Position numbers and translations under genes: made by a program. Below are positions 16,289 through 24,631 of a stretch of 64,000 bases of DNA, in pieces. The notes under the pieces were generated by a model. It saw nothing but the letters and a program-made list of their open reading frames with translations, was not told the DNA's origin and ran no database searches. How positions within the stretch are numbered: position 1 is the first letter of the stretch; each line of letters opens with the position of its first letter. This DNA is from Thermococcus sp. 21S7 (lineage in GTDB: Archaea > Methanobacteriota_B > Thermococci > Thermococcales > Thermococcaceae): the NCBI RefSeq assembly GCF_012027615.1, contig NZ_SNUT01000001.1, forward strand, positions 534,082 to 598,081. Direction: 5' to 3'.

Positions 16289-17308
16289 TCACAGCCTTAT
16301 CCTAGGGTCAAGTTTGACCTGAATGAGGTCAACTATCAGGTTGATGAACACGTAGGCCGTGGCGGTGATTATCGTGACACCGAGAACCGCTGGATAGTCC
16401 ATGCTCAGGATTGCATAGGCCGCGTACCTGCCGAGACCCGGCCAGTTGAATATCAGCTCGACCAGGAAGGCCCCAACGAGGGTGTAGGCAAACGAGAGGC
16501 CCACTGTTATCAGCGCCGGGGCTATGGCGTTCTTCAGGGCGTACTTGAAGTATATCTTCCTGGAGGGAAGGCCGTATGCCCACGCGGTGCGGATGTAGTT
16601 CTCGTTCAGGACTTCTATCATCATGGAGCGTACCTGCCTCGTTATCAGGCCTATCGGGTACATTGCCAGGGTCAAGGCGGGCAGTATCAGGTGTTTGAGC
16701 GCATCGACGAAGACTGGAATGTTCCCGGTCAGCAGGGAGTCGAGGAGGTAGAACCCGGTTATCACGTGAAGTGGATGCTCCAGCATGACCACCGTGTCAA
16801 CCCTGCCGGCCAGCGGGAGTATTCCAAGATGCTTGAAGAATATAAGCTGGAGCACGATTCCAAACCAGAAAGCGGGCAGCGAAACGCCGCTTATTGCGAA
16901 GACCCTGCCAAAATTGTCGACCCATGAATCCTTTTTGACGGCTGAATAAACGCCCAGCGGAATGGCGATAACTATCGCTATGAACTCCGCAGCCAGTATG
17001 AGTTCAAAGGTGGCAGTAAAGGCGGATTTTAAATCCGTCGCAACGGGGTTGTGGGTTCTTATTGAGACCCCAAGGTCGCCGTGAAGGAGAGACCACAGGT
17101 AGTACGCAAACTGCTTGACCACGGGGTCGTTGAGATGAAGCTGCTCCCTCGCCTTTTCAATGGCCTCCGGGGTTGGATGGGCACCGACCCACAGGGCCGC
17201 GGGATCAGACGGGATTACCCGCGATACAAAAAACACAACGGTTACGACACCAATAATGACAAACACTGCCAGCACAAGTCTGTATACGATGTACTCTCTG
17301 AACCTCAT
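16289..17308 (-). CDS. Peptide-type ABC importer permease (OppB/DppB-like)
   Basis: 339 residues, six predicted membrane segments. The N-terminal RLVLAVFVIIGVVTVVFFVSRVIPSDPA and the LHLNDPVVKQFAYYLW block are typical of DppB. The coupling loop reads RTAWAYGLPSRKIYFKYALKNAIAPALI. It is 42 bp downstream of the binding-protein gene, in the usual order for this importer class. Confidence 0.92.
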   Translation of the reverse strand: MRFREYIVYRLVLAVFVIIGVVTVVFFVSRVIPSDPAALWVGAHPTPEAIEKAREQLHLNDPVVKQFAYYLWSLLHGDLGVSIRTHNPVATDLKSAFTATFELILAAEFIAIVIAIPLGVYSAVKKDSWVDNFGRVFAISGVSLPAFWFGIVLQLIFFKHLGILPLAGRVDTVVMLEHPLHVITGFYLLDSLLTGNIPVFVDALKHLILPALTLAMYPIGLITRQVRSMMIEVLNENYIRTAWAYGLPSRKIYFKYALKNAIAPALITVGLSFAYTLVGAFLVELIFNWPGLGRYAAYAILSMDYPAVLGVTIITATAYVFINLIVDLIQVKLDPRIRL

Positions 17309-17350
17309 AGCCCATCCCCTCGTCCACCGAATGGATAAAAGAAAAAGAAA

Positions 17351-18967
17351 TCACACCTTGTGCAGGTCATAGAAGAAAACCACCTGCGGGTAGCCAGGGT
17401 TGTCCTTGAAGCCGGTGATGCTCTTGTGATAGACGTAAACGTCGTCCGGGTTGTAGAAGAATATCGCAGGAGCGTCTTCCATCAGTATCTCTTCGGCCTT
17501 CCTGTAGAGCTGGGCGGCCTTATCCTGGTTGATACCCTCCAGTGTGGCAGCCTCGTCAATGGCCTTGTCGAACTCGTCGTTGCAGTAGTAGCAGAGGTTA
17601 AAGTTGACCTCCGGCTCGCAGTGGAACATGTTGAACAGGAAGTCGTATGGCGTCGGGTATGTCGGCCACCAGTACATCATGAGGATATCCTGGGCCTTGG
17701 AGGGGTCGCTCTTTGCGAGGGCCCACTGCTGCTCCCAGTTCATGGGTCTTATCTCAACGTCAACCCCGAGCTTCTTCCATTCGGCCTTTATTATCTCGGC
17801 AACCTTCGCCTCCGCCTGGTCGCCCTGGGTGTACGTCAGCACGAGCTTGAACCCGCCGTCGGGGTACCCCGCCTGGGCCAGCAGCTGCTTCGCCTTGTCG
17901 ATGTCGTAGGTGTAGGTGTCCATGTCCTCAAAGTGGCCCAGCATGCCCTTGGGAATCGGGCCTTTGGCGACCTCGCCGTAGCCGTGGAGGACGTAGTCAA
18001 CTATGTCCTTATAAGGGACGGCGTAGCTGAGAGCCTGCCTTACAAGTTTGTTGTTCAGAGGCTCCTTCTTGGTGTTGAAGAAGGCGTAGAGTTCCTGATA
18101 CGATGCAGTCTGGTCAACCTTGACGCTCGGGTTCTCCTGGAGCTTCGGAAGGTCATCGAGCGGCAGGTCCCTCGTTATCTGGATTTCCCCGCTCGTCACC
18201 ATCTGCTCCCTCAGGGAGGCATCCGGAACTATCTTTATCACCGCGATATCGAACTGGTCACCGCTCCAGCCACTCCAGTAGTCGTCGAACTTCTTGAGGA
18301 CTATCTCGGTCTTTGGATCGTACTTGTCCTTCACCATAATGTACGGGCCGGTTCCGGCGTCCTGGCCCTGGTTGAGCCAGTCGGCTATCGCGTTATCGTC
18401 CCCGATGGTCGAGAGGTACTTGCTGTCCATTATGTAGGCACCGTAGGCCGAGGAGGCTGTCAATGGAAGGTTGGCCGGATACTTCAGGTAGAACTTTATG
18501 GTGTAGTCATCCACAACTTCCATCTTGTCAATGGGGTCCCATATGAACGCGGGCCCCAGGCCCATTCTGAGGGTTCGCTCAATGGACCATTTAACGTCCT
18601 CCGCGGTCATCGTGTTGCCGGTGTGGAATTTAACCCCCTTCCTCAGGTGGAAGGTCCAGACGGTTCCGTTCTCGTTGCTCTCCCACGAAGTCGCGAGCCA
18701 CGGCTCCAGCCCGTTGGGGGTGTACTTAACGAGACACTCGTAAACGTTCGCAAGAACCACTATAGAATTGGAAAACTCCGTACTCGGGTCGAGGGTTATC
18801 ATCTCACTCCCGTATCCGTAGATTACGACGTTTGTTGTCTTCTCCGGCGTGGAGGTCTCACCGGAAGCGGTGCTCGTAGGAGTGCTCTCCTGCCCGCTCA
18901 GGCATCCACTGGCCACCACACCCATAACGGTGATGACCAGCATAAACAGGGCAAGTTCCTTTTTCAC
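17351..18967 (-). CDS. ABC importer substrate-binding lipoprotein (peptide/nickel family 5)
   Basis: 538 residues starting at GTG 18967 (GGTGG just upstream). A signal peptide ends in the lipobox VASGC, followed by a Ser/Thr-rich linker, so it is lipid-anchored on the outer face. The mature part matches SBP family 5 (LDPSTEFSN..., ATSWESNENGTVWTFHLRKGVKFHTG, AEDVKWSIERTL). This is the first gene of the leftward operon and should set its substrate range: peptides, or peptide-like or hydantoin-like compounds judging by the downstream genes. Confidence 0.93.
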   Translation of the reverse strand: MKKELALFMLVITVMGVVASGCLSGQESTPTSTASGETSTPEKTTNVVIYGYGSEMITLDPSTEFSNSIVVLANVYECLVKYTPNGLEPWLATSWESNENGTVWTFHLRKGVKFHTGNTMTAEDVKWSIERTLRMGLGPAFIWDPIDKMEVVDDYTIKFYLKYPANLPLTASSAYGAYIMDSKYLSTIGDDNAIADWLNQGQDAGTGPYIMVKDKYDPKTEIVLKKFDDYWSGWSGDQFDIAVIKIVPDASLREQMVTSGEIQITRDLPLDDLPKLQENPSVKVDQTASYQELYAFFNTKKEPLNNKLVRQALSYAVPYKDIVDYVLHGYGEVAKGPIPKGMLGHFEDMDTYTYDIDKAKQLLAQAGYPDGGFKLVLTYTQGDQAEAKVAEIIKAEWKKLGVDVEIRPMNWEQQWALAKSDPSKAQDILMMYWWPTYPTPYDFLFNMFHCEPEVNFNLCYYCNDEFDKAIDEAATLEGINQDKAAQLYRKAEEILMEDAPAIFFYNPDDVYVYHKSITGFKDNPGYPQVVFFYDLHKV

Positions 18968-19214
18968 AATACCACCCCTGGATTATGTTAATGATTTTAT
19001 CACATTAGTTTTAGTGTTTTTATATTATTTAACTGTACCTGTTCAAAATCTTCACACTGTTATGACCAATTTTGTCAACCATGCAGTTAACAATATTAAC
19101 GGACATTAACGTTATAATTTTATCATCAGTGTTTTGAGATGTTCTTCAGCGAACTCACGAGGTTTGCACAAAAGGATTATATGCTAAAGAGGGGATTTCT
19201 GAGTGGTGATCGCC
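18968..19214. promoter_or_regulatory. AT-rich divergent regulatory region between the ABC operon and gcvT
   Basis: The 247-bp gap is strongly AT-rich. For the leftward operon a TATA box (AAATAATATA on the minus strand) lies at 19021-19030. For gcvT a TATA-like GGATTATATGC lies near 19174-19184. Between them are two odd-length palindromes, TGACCAATTTTGTCA (19063-19077) and GTTAACAATATTAAC (19086-19100), both upstream of the leftward TATA box. They could be operator sites for a dimeric regulator such as the Lrp-type protein at 8618-9157. Confidence 0.45.
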
Positions 19215-20411
19215 ATGGTCAAAAGGGTGCACCTCTTCGACTGGCATAGGGAACACGCCAAGAAGGTTGAAGAATTCGCGGGCTGGGAGATGCCAATCTG
19301 GTACTCCAGCATAAAGGAGGAACACCTCGCCGTTAGGAACGCGGTCGGCATTTTCGACACATCCCACATGGGCGAGATACTCTTCCGCGGAAAGGACGCC
19401 CTCAAGTTCCTCCAGTACGTCACGACCAACGACGTGAGCAAGCCTCCAGCAATAAGCGGAACCTACACGCTCGTCCTCAACGAGAGGGGGGCTATTAAAG
19501 ACGAGACGCTGATATTCAACATGGGGAACGACGAGTACCTGATGATATGCGACAGCGACGCCTTCGAGAAGCTCTACGCCTGGTTCACCTACCTCAAGGG
19601 CACGGTTGAGCAGTTCTCCAAGCTCGACCTTGAGATTGAGCTGAAGACCTACGATATAGCCATGTTCGCCGTCCAGGGGCCGAAGGCGAGAGACCTCGCC
19701 AAAGACCTCTTTGGCATAGACATCAACGAGATGTGGTGGTTCCAGGCCAGGTGGGTCGAACTCGACGGGATAAAGATGCTCCTCTCAAGGAGCGGCTACA
19801 CCGGCGAGAACGGCTTCGAGGTCTACATCGAGGACGCGAACCCCTACCACCCGGACGAGAGCAAGCGCGGAAAGCCGGAGAAGGCCCTGCATGTATGGGA
19901 GAGAATCCTTGAGGCGGGCGAGAAGTACGGCATAAGGCCGGCCGGACTCGGCGCTCGCGACACTCTCAGGCTTGAAGCCGGCTACACGCTCTACGGCAAC
20001 GAGACGAAAGAGTTACAGCTCCTCAGCACGGACATCGACGAGGTTACCCCGCTCCAGGCCAACCTCGACTTCGCGATATTCTGGGACAAGGAGTTCATCG
20101 GCAAGGACGCCCTCCTCAAGCAGAGGGAGCGCGGTTTGGGAAGGAAGCTCGTCCACTTCAAGATGACCGACAGGGGAATCCCGAGGGAGGGCTACAAGGT
20201 CTACGCGGACGGAGAGGTCATCGGCGAGGTAACGAGCGGAACCAGCTCCCCGCTCCTCGGAATCGGCATCGGAATAGCCTTCGTGAAGGAGGAGTACGCC
20301 AAGCCGGGCCTCGAAATCGAGGTGGAAATCAGGGGCAAGCCCAAGAAGGCCGTAACCGTCGCCCCGCCGTTCTACGACCCCAAGAAGTACGGCCTGTTTA
20401 GGGAGGAGTGA
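19215..20411 (+). CDS. gcvT: Glycine cleavage system T protein (aminomethyltransferase)
   Basis: 398 residues from ATG 19215, preceded by GGTGATC; the GTG at 19203 overlaps that site. The protein is nearly collinear with Pyrococcus GcvT as I recall it ([36 protein letters not shown]). The [18 protein letters not shown] segment holds the folate and catalytic Asp region. It moves the aminomethyl group from lipoyl-H protein to tetrahydrofolate, releasing ammonia. No other gcv gene is present in the window. Confidence 0.95.
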   Translation: MVKRVHLFDWHREHAKKVEEFAGWEMPIWYSSIKEEHLAVRNAVGIFDTSHMGEILFRGKDALKFLQYVTTNDVSKPPAISGTYTLVLNERGAIKDETLIFNMGNDEYLMICDSDAFEKLYAWFTYLKGTVEQFSKLDLEIELKTYDIAMFAVQGPKARDLAKDLFGIDINEMWWFQARWVELDGIKMLLSRSGYTGENGFEVYIEDANPYHPDESKRGKPEKALHVWERILEAGEKYGIRPAGLGARDTLRLEAGYTLYGNETKELQLLSTDIDEVTPLQANLDFAIFWDKEFIGKDALLKQRERGLGRKLVHFKMTDRGIPREGYKVYADGEVIGEVTSGTSSPLLGIGIGIAFVKEEYAKPGLEIEVEIRGKPKKAVTVAPPFYDPKKYGLFREE

Positions 20412-20430
20412 TTCTTTTTCTTTTCTCCAA
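20412..20430 (+). terminator. T-rich terminator after gcvT
   Basis: ATTCTTTTTCTTTTCTCC follows the gcvT stop codon directly and precedes the operator-like palindromes of the next gene. Confidence 0.45.
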
Positions 20431-20440
20431 AAACCTTTTA

Positions 20441-20477
20441 GGTAATGGGGGCGTTACCTGGTAACGGGGGCATTACC
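20441..20477 (+). promoter_or_regulatory. Two tandem operator-like palindromes abutting a start codon
   Basis: Two 18-bp copies of GGTAAY-GGGGGC-RTTACC lie at 20441-20458 and 20460-20477, one base apart. The second ends one base before the ATG at 20479. A TATA-like AAACCTTTTA lies just upstream at 20431-20440, so the sites cover the likely start of transcription and the place where a ribosome-binding site would be. Binding of a dimeric repressor here would block expression of the ATPase. Confidence 0.6.
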
Positions 20478-20478
20478 T

Positions 20479-21555
20479 ATGCTGTTCGATCCGAGACCGA
20501 AGAAAAGAAGGGAGGAGCTTTTTGACCGAGAAAAGGAAATAGAGCAGCTTATCGATACCAAAGAGCCATTAACACTTCTTCTCGGCATACGCAGGGTCGG
20601 GAAGAGCTCCCTGCTCCGGGTAACGCTGAACGAGCTCGAAAACGGCGTTTATATAGATGCACGGAAGATGTACTTTGACTCAGGGGGATGGATAACCTCC
20701 GAATCGCTCATCAGAGAGTTTGAAAGCGCTCTGAATGCCCTCCGGGGAACCGTTCGAGGAAAGGTTTTTGAAACCCTTGGACACGTTAGGGGCGTTTCTA
20801 TTTCAGGAGTCAGGATTGAGCTGACCCGGGAGGTTCGTGTATCCACGGTTCTGGAGGCTTTGAATGACGTTGGCGCGGTCATTGGTATTGATGAGGCCCA
20901 GTACCTAAGGTTTTACGGGTCAAGGGGCGGAAAGGAGTTCCTGGCGCTCTTAGCTTACTCCTACGACAACCTTGATAATCTGCGGTTCATACTGAGCGGT
21001 TCCGAGGTCGGACTCCTCCACGACTTTCTTGGGATAGACAACTACGAAAGCCCCCTCTACGGCAGGTCCCACAGGGAAGTGGTTCTCAAACCGTTCTCAA
21101 AGGAGCTTTCCATGGAGTTCCTCAGAAGAGGATTCTCGGAGATCGGAATGGAAGTTCCCAGCGAGGTCATTGAAGGGGCCGTTGGTTTTCTCGATGGTGT
21201 GCCCGGATGGCTCGTGGAGTTTGGGAGAAAATACGCCGAAACCCAGGACCTCAAGGGCTCACTGGAGTACGTGTTCCAGCGGGCCAAAGGGTTTCTCAAC
21301 GGAGAACTGAAAGAGCTCGAAAGGAGGAGCCCCCGCTACGTGCTGATCCTTGAGGCCATCGCTAGGGGACACAACCGGTGGGAGCTCATAAGGGACTACA
21401 TGGCTTCCAGGGGACACAACGTCCCAAAATCCCGCCTCGCGAAGTTGATTAAGAACCTCGAAAAGATGAGCTGGATTGAGGCGGACTTCAGCTCGGACAG
21501 GAAGAGGTACAGGATAATCGACCCAGTAATCGAGCGCGTTCTGATGGAGCGATAG
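20479..21555 (+). CDS. Archaeal ATPase (AAA, PF01637-like)
   Basis: 358 residues. It begins FDPRPKKRREELFDREKEIEQL, the usual opening of archaeal ATPase_2 proteins. Walker A is GIRRVGKSSL (about 36-45) and Walker B is VIGIDEAQYL (about 134-143). The C-terminus looks like a winged helix (ELIRDYMASRGHNVPKSRLAKLIKNLEK). These are cytosolic ATPases of uncertain role, common and variable in number in Thermococcales. Expression is probably controlled by the tandem palindromes directly in front of it. There is no ribosome-binding site, which suggests a leaderless message. Confidence 0.85.
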   Translation: MLFDPRPKKRREELFDREKEIEQLIDTKEPLTLLLGIRRVGKSSLLRVTLNELENGVYIDARKMYFDSGGWITSESLIREFESALNALRGTVRGKVFETLGHVRGVSISGVRIELTREVRVSTVLEALNDVGAVIGIDEAQYLRFYGSRGGKEFLALLAYSYDNLDNLRFILSGSEVGLLHDFLGIDNYESPLYGRSHREVVLKPFSKELSMEFLRRGFSEIGMEVPSEVIEGAVGFLDGVPGWLVEFGRKYAETQDLKGSLEYVFQRAKGFLNGELKELERRSPRYVLILEAIARGHNRWELIRDYMASRGHNVPKSRLAKLIKNLEKMSWIEADFSSDRKRYRIIDPVIERVLMER

Positions 21556-21586
21556 CCTTTTATCTCAATTCGGCTTTTTTAACCTC

Positions 21587-22426
21587 ATGTCCCGCAAGCA
21601 CGCTATCGGTGCAGTTCTCCTGTGGTCAACCGTTGCGAGCGCCTTCAAGCTCTCCCTGCGCTACATGAGTCCGCTCCAGCTCCTGGTCTATGCGTCCCTG
21701 ACCTCGCTCATCCTCTTTGGAATTCTGTACGCGAGGGAATTCGCCCCCAGAAGGGAGAACCTCCGGTCGGCCTACCTCGGCCTGATAAACCCTCTCCTCT
21801 ACTACATCGTGCTATTCTCGGCCTACGACCGCCTGCCCGCCCAGGAGGCGCAGGCGCTCAACTACACCTGGCCGCTGATGCTCGTCCTCCTCTCGATTCC
21901 CCTCCTGGGAAAGAGGCCCGGAGCGAGAACCGTATTCGGCCTGCTCTTCGGCTTCTTCGGAGCCATCATCGTTGCGACGAAGGGGAACGTTACCGGCCTG
22001 AACTTTACCGATCCCATCGGCGTTGCCCTCGGCCTGGGAAGCGCGGTTATCTGGGCGAGCTACTGGCTGCTGAACCTGCGCGATGAGAGACCCCTCGCCG
22101 AAAAGATGTTCTGGAACTTCCTCTTCGGCTTCGCCTATATCTCCGTGGCCGCAGCTGCGACGGGTGAGCTCGCCGTTCCCCCCGCGGAAGGCCTCGTCGG
22201 AGCGGTCTACGTCGGCCTCTTCGAGATGGGGGTTACTTTCCTCCTCTGGTACCGTGCGGTTGAAGGGGACATGGCATTTGCATCCAACCTGGCCTACCTG
22301 GTGCCGTTCCTCAGCCTGTTCTTCATATCGGTAGTCGTTGGGGAGAGCATCGCCCCCGCAACCGTCCTGGGGCTGGCGATGATAGTGGTAGGCATAATCC
22401 TCGGAAAGGGAGGGCAAAACTTATAA
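21587..22426 (+). CDS. EamA/DMT-family membrane transporter
   Basis: 279 residues with about ten hydrophobic segments in two EamA-like halves (GAVLLWSTVASAFKLSLRYMSPLQLLVYASL... and PIGVALGLGSAVIWASYWLLNLR...). The family exports or imports small metabolites and amino acids; the substrate is unknown. The promoter of the downstream tRNA overlaps its last codons. Confidence 0.88.
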   Translation: MSRKHAIGAVLLWSTVASAFKLSLRYMSPLQLLVYASLTSLILFGILYAREFAPRRENLRSAYLGLINPLLYYIVLFSAYDRLPAQEAQALNYTWPLMLVLLSIPLLGKRPGARTVFGLLFGFFGAIIVATKGNVTGLNFTDPIGVALGLGSAVIWASYWLLNLRDERPLAEKMFWNFLFGFAYISVAAAATGELAVPPAEGLVGAVYVGLFEMGVTFLLWYRAVEGDMAFASNLAYLVPFLSLFFISVVVGESIAPATVLGLAMIVVGIILGKGGQNL

Positions 22427-22430
22427 ACTC
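22417..22430 (+). promoter_or_regulatory. TATA box of the tRNA-Trp gene
   Basis: AAAACTTATAAACTC lies about 30 bases before the tRNA 5' end and overlaps the last codons of the EamA gene. Confidence 0.5.
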
Positions 22431-22453
22431 AGCCCGGGTAGGTTAAGCCGGAT

Positions 22454-22594
22454 GGGGGCGTGGTGTAGCCTGGTCCATCATCGCGGGCTCCAGAGGTATG
22501 AGGACTTGCGGGTTTGCTGATTTGGGGATGAGCCTTTGGAGCTCTGACCCGGAGAAACCCGCGGACCGGGGTTCAAATCCCCGCGCCCCCACCA
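22454..22594 (+). tRNA. tRNA-Trp (CCA anticodon) with a 63-nt intron carrying box C/D motifs
   Basis: The acceptor stem GGGGGCG/CGCCCCC, A73 and an encoded CCA end are clear. The anticodon stem GCGGG (22483-22487) pairs with CCCGC (22558-22562), giving a seven-base loop with CCA at 22490-22492. The intron (about 22494-22556) interrupts the anticodon loop after position 37. It has a C-like ATGAGGA (22498-22504), a D' CTGA (22517-22520), a C'-like GGATGAG (22526-22532) and a D box CTGA (22544-22547). This is the arrangement known in euryarchaeal pre-tRNA-Trp, where the intron guides 2'-O-methylation of the same tRNA. The tRNA endonuclease removes it. Confidence 0.93.
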
Positions 22595-22598
22595 CAGC

Positions 22599-22985
22599 AA
22601 ACTTTTCTGGCGAAAAGTTTCATCAAAGTTGATAGCTCCTTTTTGACGGGGTAGCTTCCTGCGCGACGTCGGGCTCTACTTGACGTGAGGGACGAGAGTC
22701 CAGTAGAGTTTGACCAAAGTTCGTGATTCCTTTATGAGTGGCGTTTTTAGGGTGTTGCCTTATCCATGTGGGGGTTTAAAGACTGGAATTCCCTTTTATT
22801 GGGCTGTTATTTGGGATTTGCATTTTTCCGCGCTCCGAAGGAGCGCTTTTGAAGTCAAAGTTGCGTTTTTGGACTTTTGGAGTGTGAATTCCCAATTAAA
22901 CGGTCTTTTGAAGATGCAACCTTTCCCAAAATCGCAGTTGAAGAGGAATCACGAACTTTGATGAAACTTTGCCCCGCAAAGTTTC
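22599..22985. repeat. MITE-like intergenic element with inverted ends
   Basis: The 447-bp gap after tRNA-Trp holds no convincing gene. Its left end has a perfect hairpin AAACTTTT-6-AAAAGTTT (22599-22620) and its right end a perfect hairpin GAAACTTTG-5-CAAAGTTTC (22963-22985). A 16-base sequence AAGTTTCATCAAAGTT (22615-22630) recurs inverted at 22954-22969. CAAAGTTCGTGATTCCT near 22715-22731 also recurs inverted near 22941-22958. The interior is AT-rich with a small CGCTCC-GAA-GGAGCG hairpin near 22832-22846. The structure suggests a non-autonomous element; copy number could not be checked. Confidence 0.5.
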
Positions 22986-23041
22986 AGCGCTGGCGGAAGT
23001 TTTATTAACTTTGACTTACAAAAAGTTTACGAGGTGGTACT

Positions 23042-23278
23042 ATGGAGGAGCCCATAGTTATTGGAAAAGACAAATTCAAGATAAGTGAGGACGAGACCGC
23101 CAAAAGGGAGCTCCGCATAGTTAAGGTCAGCGACGATGTGATTCAGGTTCAGGAGGAGGTTCACGGCATCATCGCCCTCGTCGGCGCAAGCTCAAGCGTC
23201 AACATCAAGAAGGAGGAACTTAAGAACCTCATAAAAGTCGCCAAAGAGGAGTTCGGCTGGACCGACATCTGCGAATGA
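23042..23278 (+). CDS. Small conserved hypothetical protein (78 aa)
   Basis: 78 residues from ATG 23042 with GAGGTGG properly spaced upstream. It is a soluble, charged mixed alpha/beta protein (ELRIVKVSDDVIQVQEEV, then KKEELKNLIKVAKEEFGW). Good codon use and ribosome-binding site support it as real. I recognise no domain. It has no obvious link to the FBP aldolase/phosphatase gene that follows. Confidence 0.65.
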   Translation: MEEPIVIGKDKFKISEDETAKRELRIVKVSDDVIQVQEEVHGIIALVGASSSVNIKKEELKNLIKVAKEEFGWTDICE

Positions 23279-23319
23279 ACCCTCATTTCTCTTTCTGTGA
23301 AAATTTGCCGCCAGCCTGG

Positions 23320-23352
23320 TATCATCGGCGGTGATATTAACGTTTTATAAGC
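23320..23352 (+). promoter_or_regulatory. TGM-like site upstream of the TATA box of fbp
   Basis: TATCAT-CGGCG-GTGATA (23320-23336) differs at one base from the Thermococcales glycolytic motif TATCAC-N5-GTGATA. It lies just upstream of the TATA box GTTTTATAAG (23342-23351). In T. kodakarensis the Tgr regulator activates gluconeogenic genes from this upstream position, which fits the enzyme encoded here. Confidence 0.65.
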
Positions 23353-23386
23353 ATAAAAGTGCTTAAAAGCCATCGAGGTGGTTGCT

Positions 23387-24514
23387 ATGGCAGTTGGAGA
23401 GAAGATAACGATCAGTGTTATAAAGGCTGACATCGGCGGCTGGCCGGGCCATTCAAGGGTTCATCCCCAGCTCGTTGAGACCGCCGAGGAGGTTCTCGCC
23501 AAGGCCCGGGAAGAGGGCACGATAATTGACTTCTACGTCGCCACCTGCGGCGATGACCTTCAGCTCATCATGACTCACAAGAAAGGCGTTGACAGTTCGG
23601 AGATACACGGTCTTGCATGGAAAGCCTTTGAGGAGGCCACCAAGGTCGCCAAGGAGCTCGGCCTCTACGGAGCGGGTCAGGACCTCCTCAAGGACGCCTT
23701 CAGTGGAAACGTCCGCGGAATGGGGCCAGGAGTTGCGGAGATGGAGATAACCCTCAGGAAGAGCGAGCCGATAGTGACCTTCCACATGGACAAGACCGAA
23801 CCTGGAGCCTTCAACCTGCCGATATTCAGGATGTTCGCCGACCCGTTCAACACTGCCGGCCTCGTGATAGACCCCAACATGCACATGGGCTTCCGCTTCG
23901 AGGTCTGGGACATAAAGGAGCACAAGCGCGTGATCCTCAACACGCCTGAGGAAGTCTACGATCTCCTCGCCCTCATCGGAGCCAAGAGCCGCTACGTCAT
24001 CAAGCGTGTTTACCCGAAGAAGGGCCACAAGATATCCGAGGACGAGCCGGTTGCCGTCATCAGCACGGAGAAGCTCTACGAGATAGCCGGAGAGTACGTC
24101 GGAAAGGACGACCCAGTCGCGATAGTCCGCGCCCAGAGCGGCCTCCCTGCCCTCGGGGAGGTTCTTGAGCCATTCGCATTCCCGCACCTGGTCAGCGGCT
24201 GGATGAGGGGTTCCCACAACGGCCCGGTCATGCCCGTCGCGATGCACCAGGCCAACCCGACGAGGTTCGACGGCCCGCCGCGCGTCGTCGCCCTCGGCTG
24301 GCAGATAAGCCCAGAAGGAAAGCTCGTGGGTCCGGTTGACCTCTTCGACGACCCGGCCTTCGACGGCGCCAGGCAGAAGGCCGTCGAGATCGCCGAGTAC
24401 ATGCGCAGGCACGGCCCGTTCGAGCCTCACAGGCTCCCGATGGAGGACATGGAGTACACCACCCTCCCGGGTGTTCTGGAGAAGCTCAAGGACAGGTTCG
24501 AGCCCGTCGAATGA
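23387..24514 (+). CDS. fbp: Fructose-1,6-bisphosphate aldolase/phosphatase (archaeal type V FBPase)
   Basis: 375 residues from ATG 23387, with GAGGTG spaced six bases upstream. The start MAVGEKITISVIKADIGGWPGHSRVHPQL and the TCGDD, DKTEPGAFNLP and EVWD segments match archaeal FBPA/ase, of the same length as the T. kodakarensis enzyme. Tyr237 and Lys240 (in YVGKDDP) correspond to the aldolase Tyr/Schiff-base Lys pair of the bifunctional enzyme. It makes FBP from DHAP and GAP and then fructose-6-phosphate, committing carbon to gluconeogenesis. The upstream TGM-like site fits activation under gluconeogenic growth. Confidence 0.95.
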   Translation: MAVGEKITISVIKADIGGWPGHSRVHPQLVETAEEVLAKAREEGTIIDFYVATCGDDLQLIMTHKKGVDSSEIHGLAWKAFEEATKVAKELGLYGAGQDLLKDAFSGNVRGMGPGVAEMEITLRKSEPIVTFHMDKTEPGAFNLPIFRMFADPFNTAGLVIDPNMHMGFRFEVWDIKEHKRVILNTPEEVYDLLALIGAKSRYVIKRVYPKKGHKISEDEPVAVISTEKLYEIAGEYVGKDDPVAIVRAQSGLPALGEVLEPFAFPHLVSGWMRGSHNGPVMPVAMHQANPTRFDGPPRVVALGWQISPEGKLVGPVDLFDDPAFDGARQKAVEIAEYMRRHGPFEPHRLPMEDMEYTTLPGVLEKLKDRFEPVE

Positions 24515-24536
24515 TTCCATTTTCCTTTCTTACCGC
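24515..24536 (+). terminator. Pyrimidine-rich terminator after fbp
   Basis: TTCCATTTTCCTTTCTTACC directly follows the stop codon and precedes a separate promoter region for glpK. Confidence 0.4.
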
Positions 24537-24631
24537 CACTCTTCTCCCATAAACTCTTATAACCCCAAGCACATAGCCGTCAATATACACCCTTCGGCCA
24601 GGAAGGATAGTAATGTACACCGGTGATTGAA

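Noticed and set aside
17360..18991. 543-codon plus-strand frame opposite the substrate-binding protein gene
   Set aside because: Antisense shadow of a lipoprotein gene with lipobox and family motifs; no ribosome-binding site.
22710..22961. 83-codon frame in the gap after tRNA-Trp
   Set aside because: Lies wholly within the inverted-repeat element, begins without a ribosome-binding site and has no domain; treated as part of the repeat.
23453..24520. 355-codon minus-strand frame opposite fbp
   Set aside because: Shadow of the conserved FBP aldolase/phosphatase; low-complexity Val/Leu/His/Gly translation.
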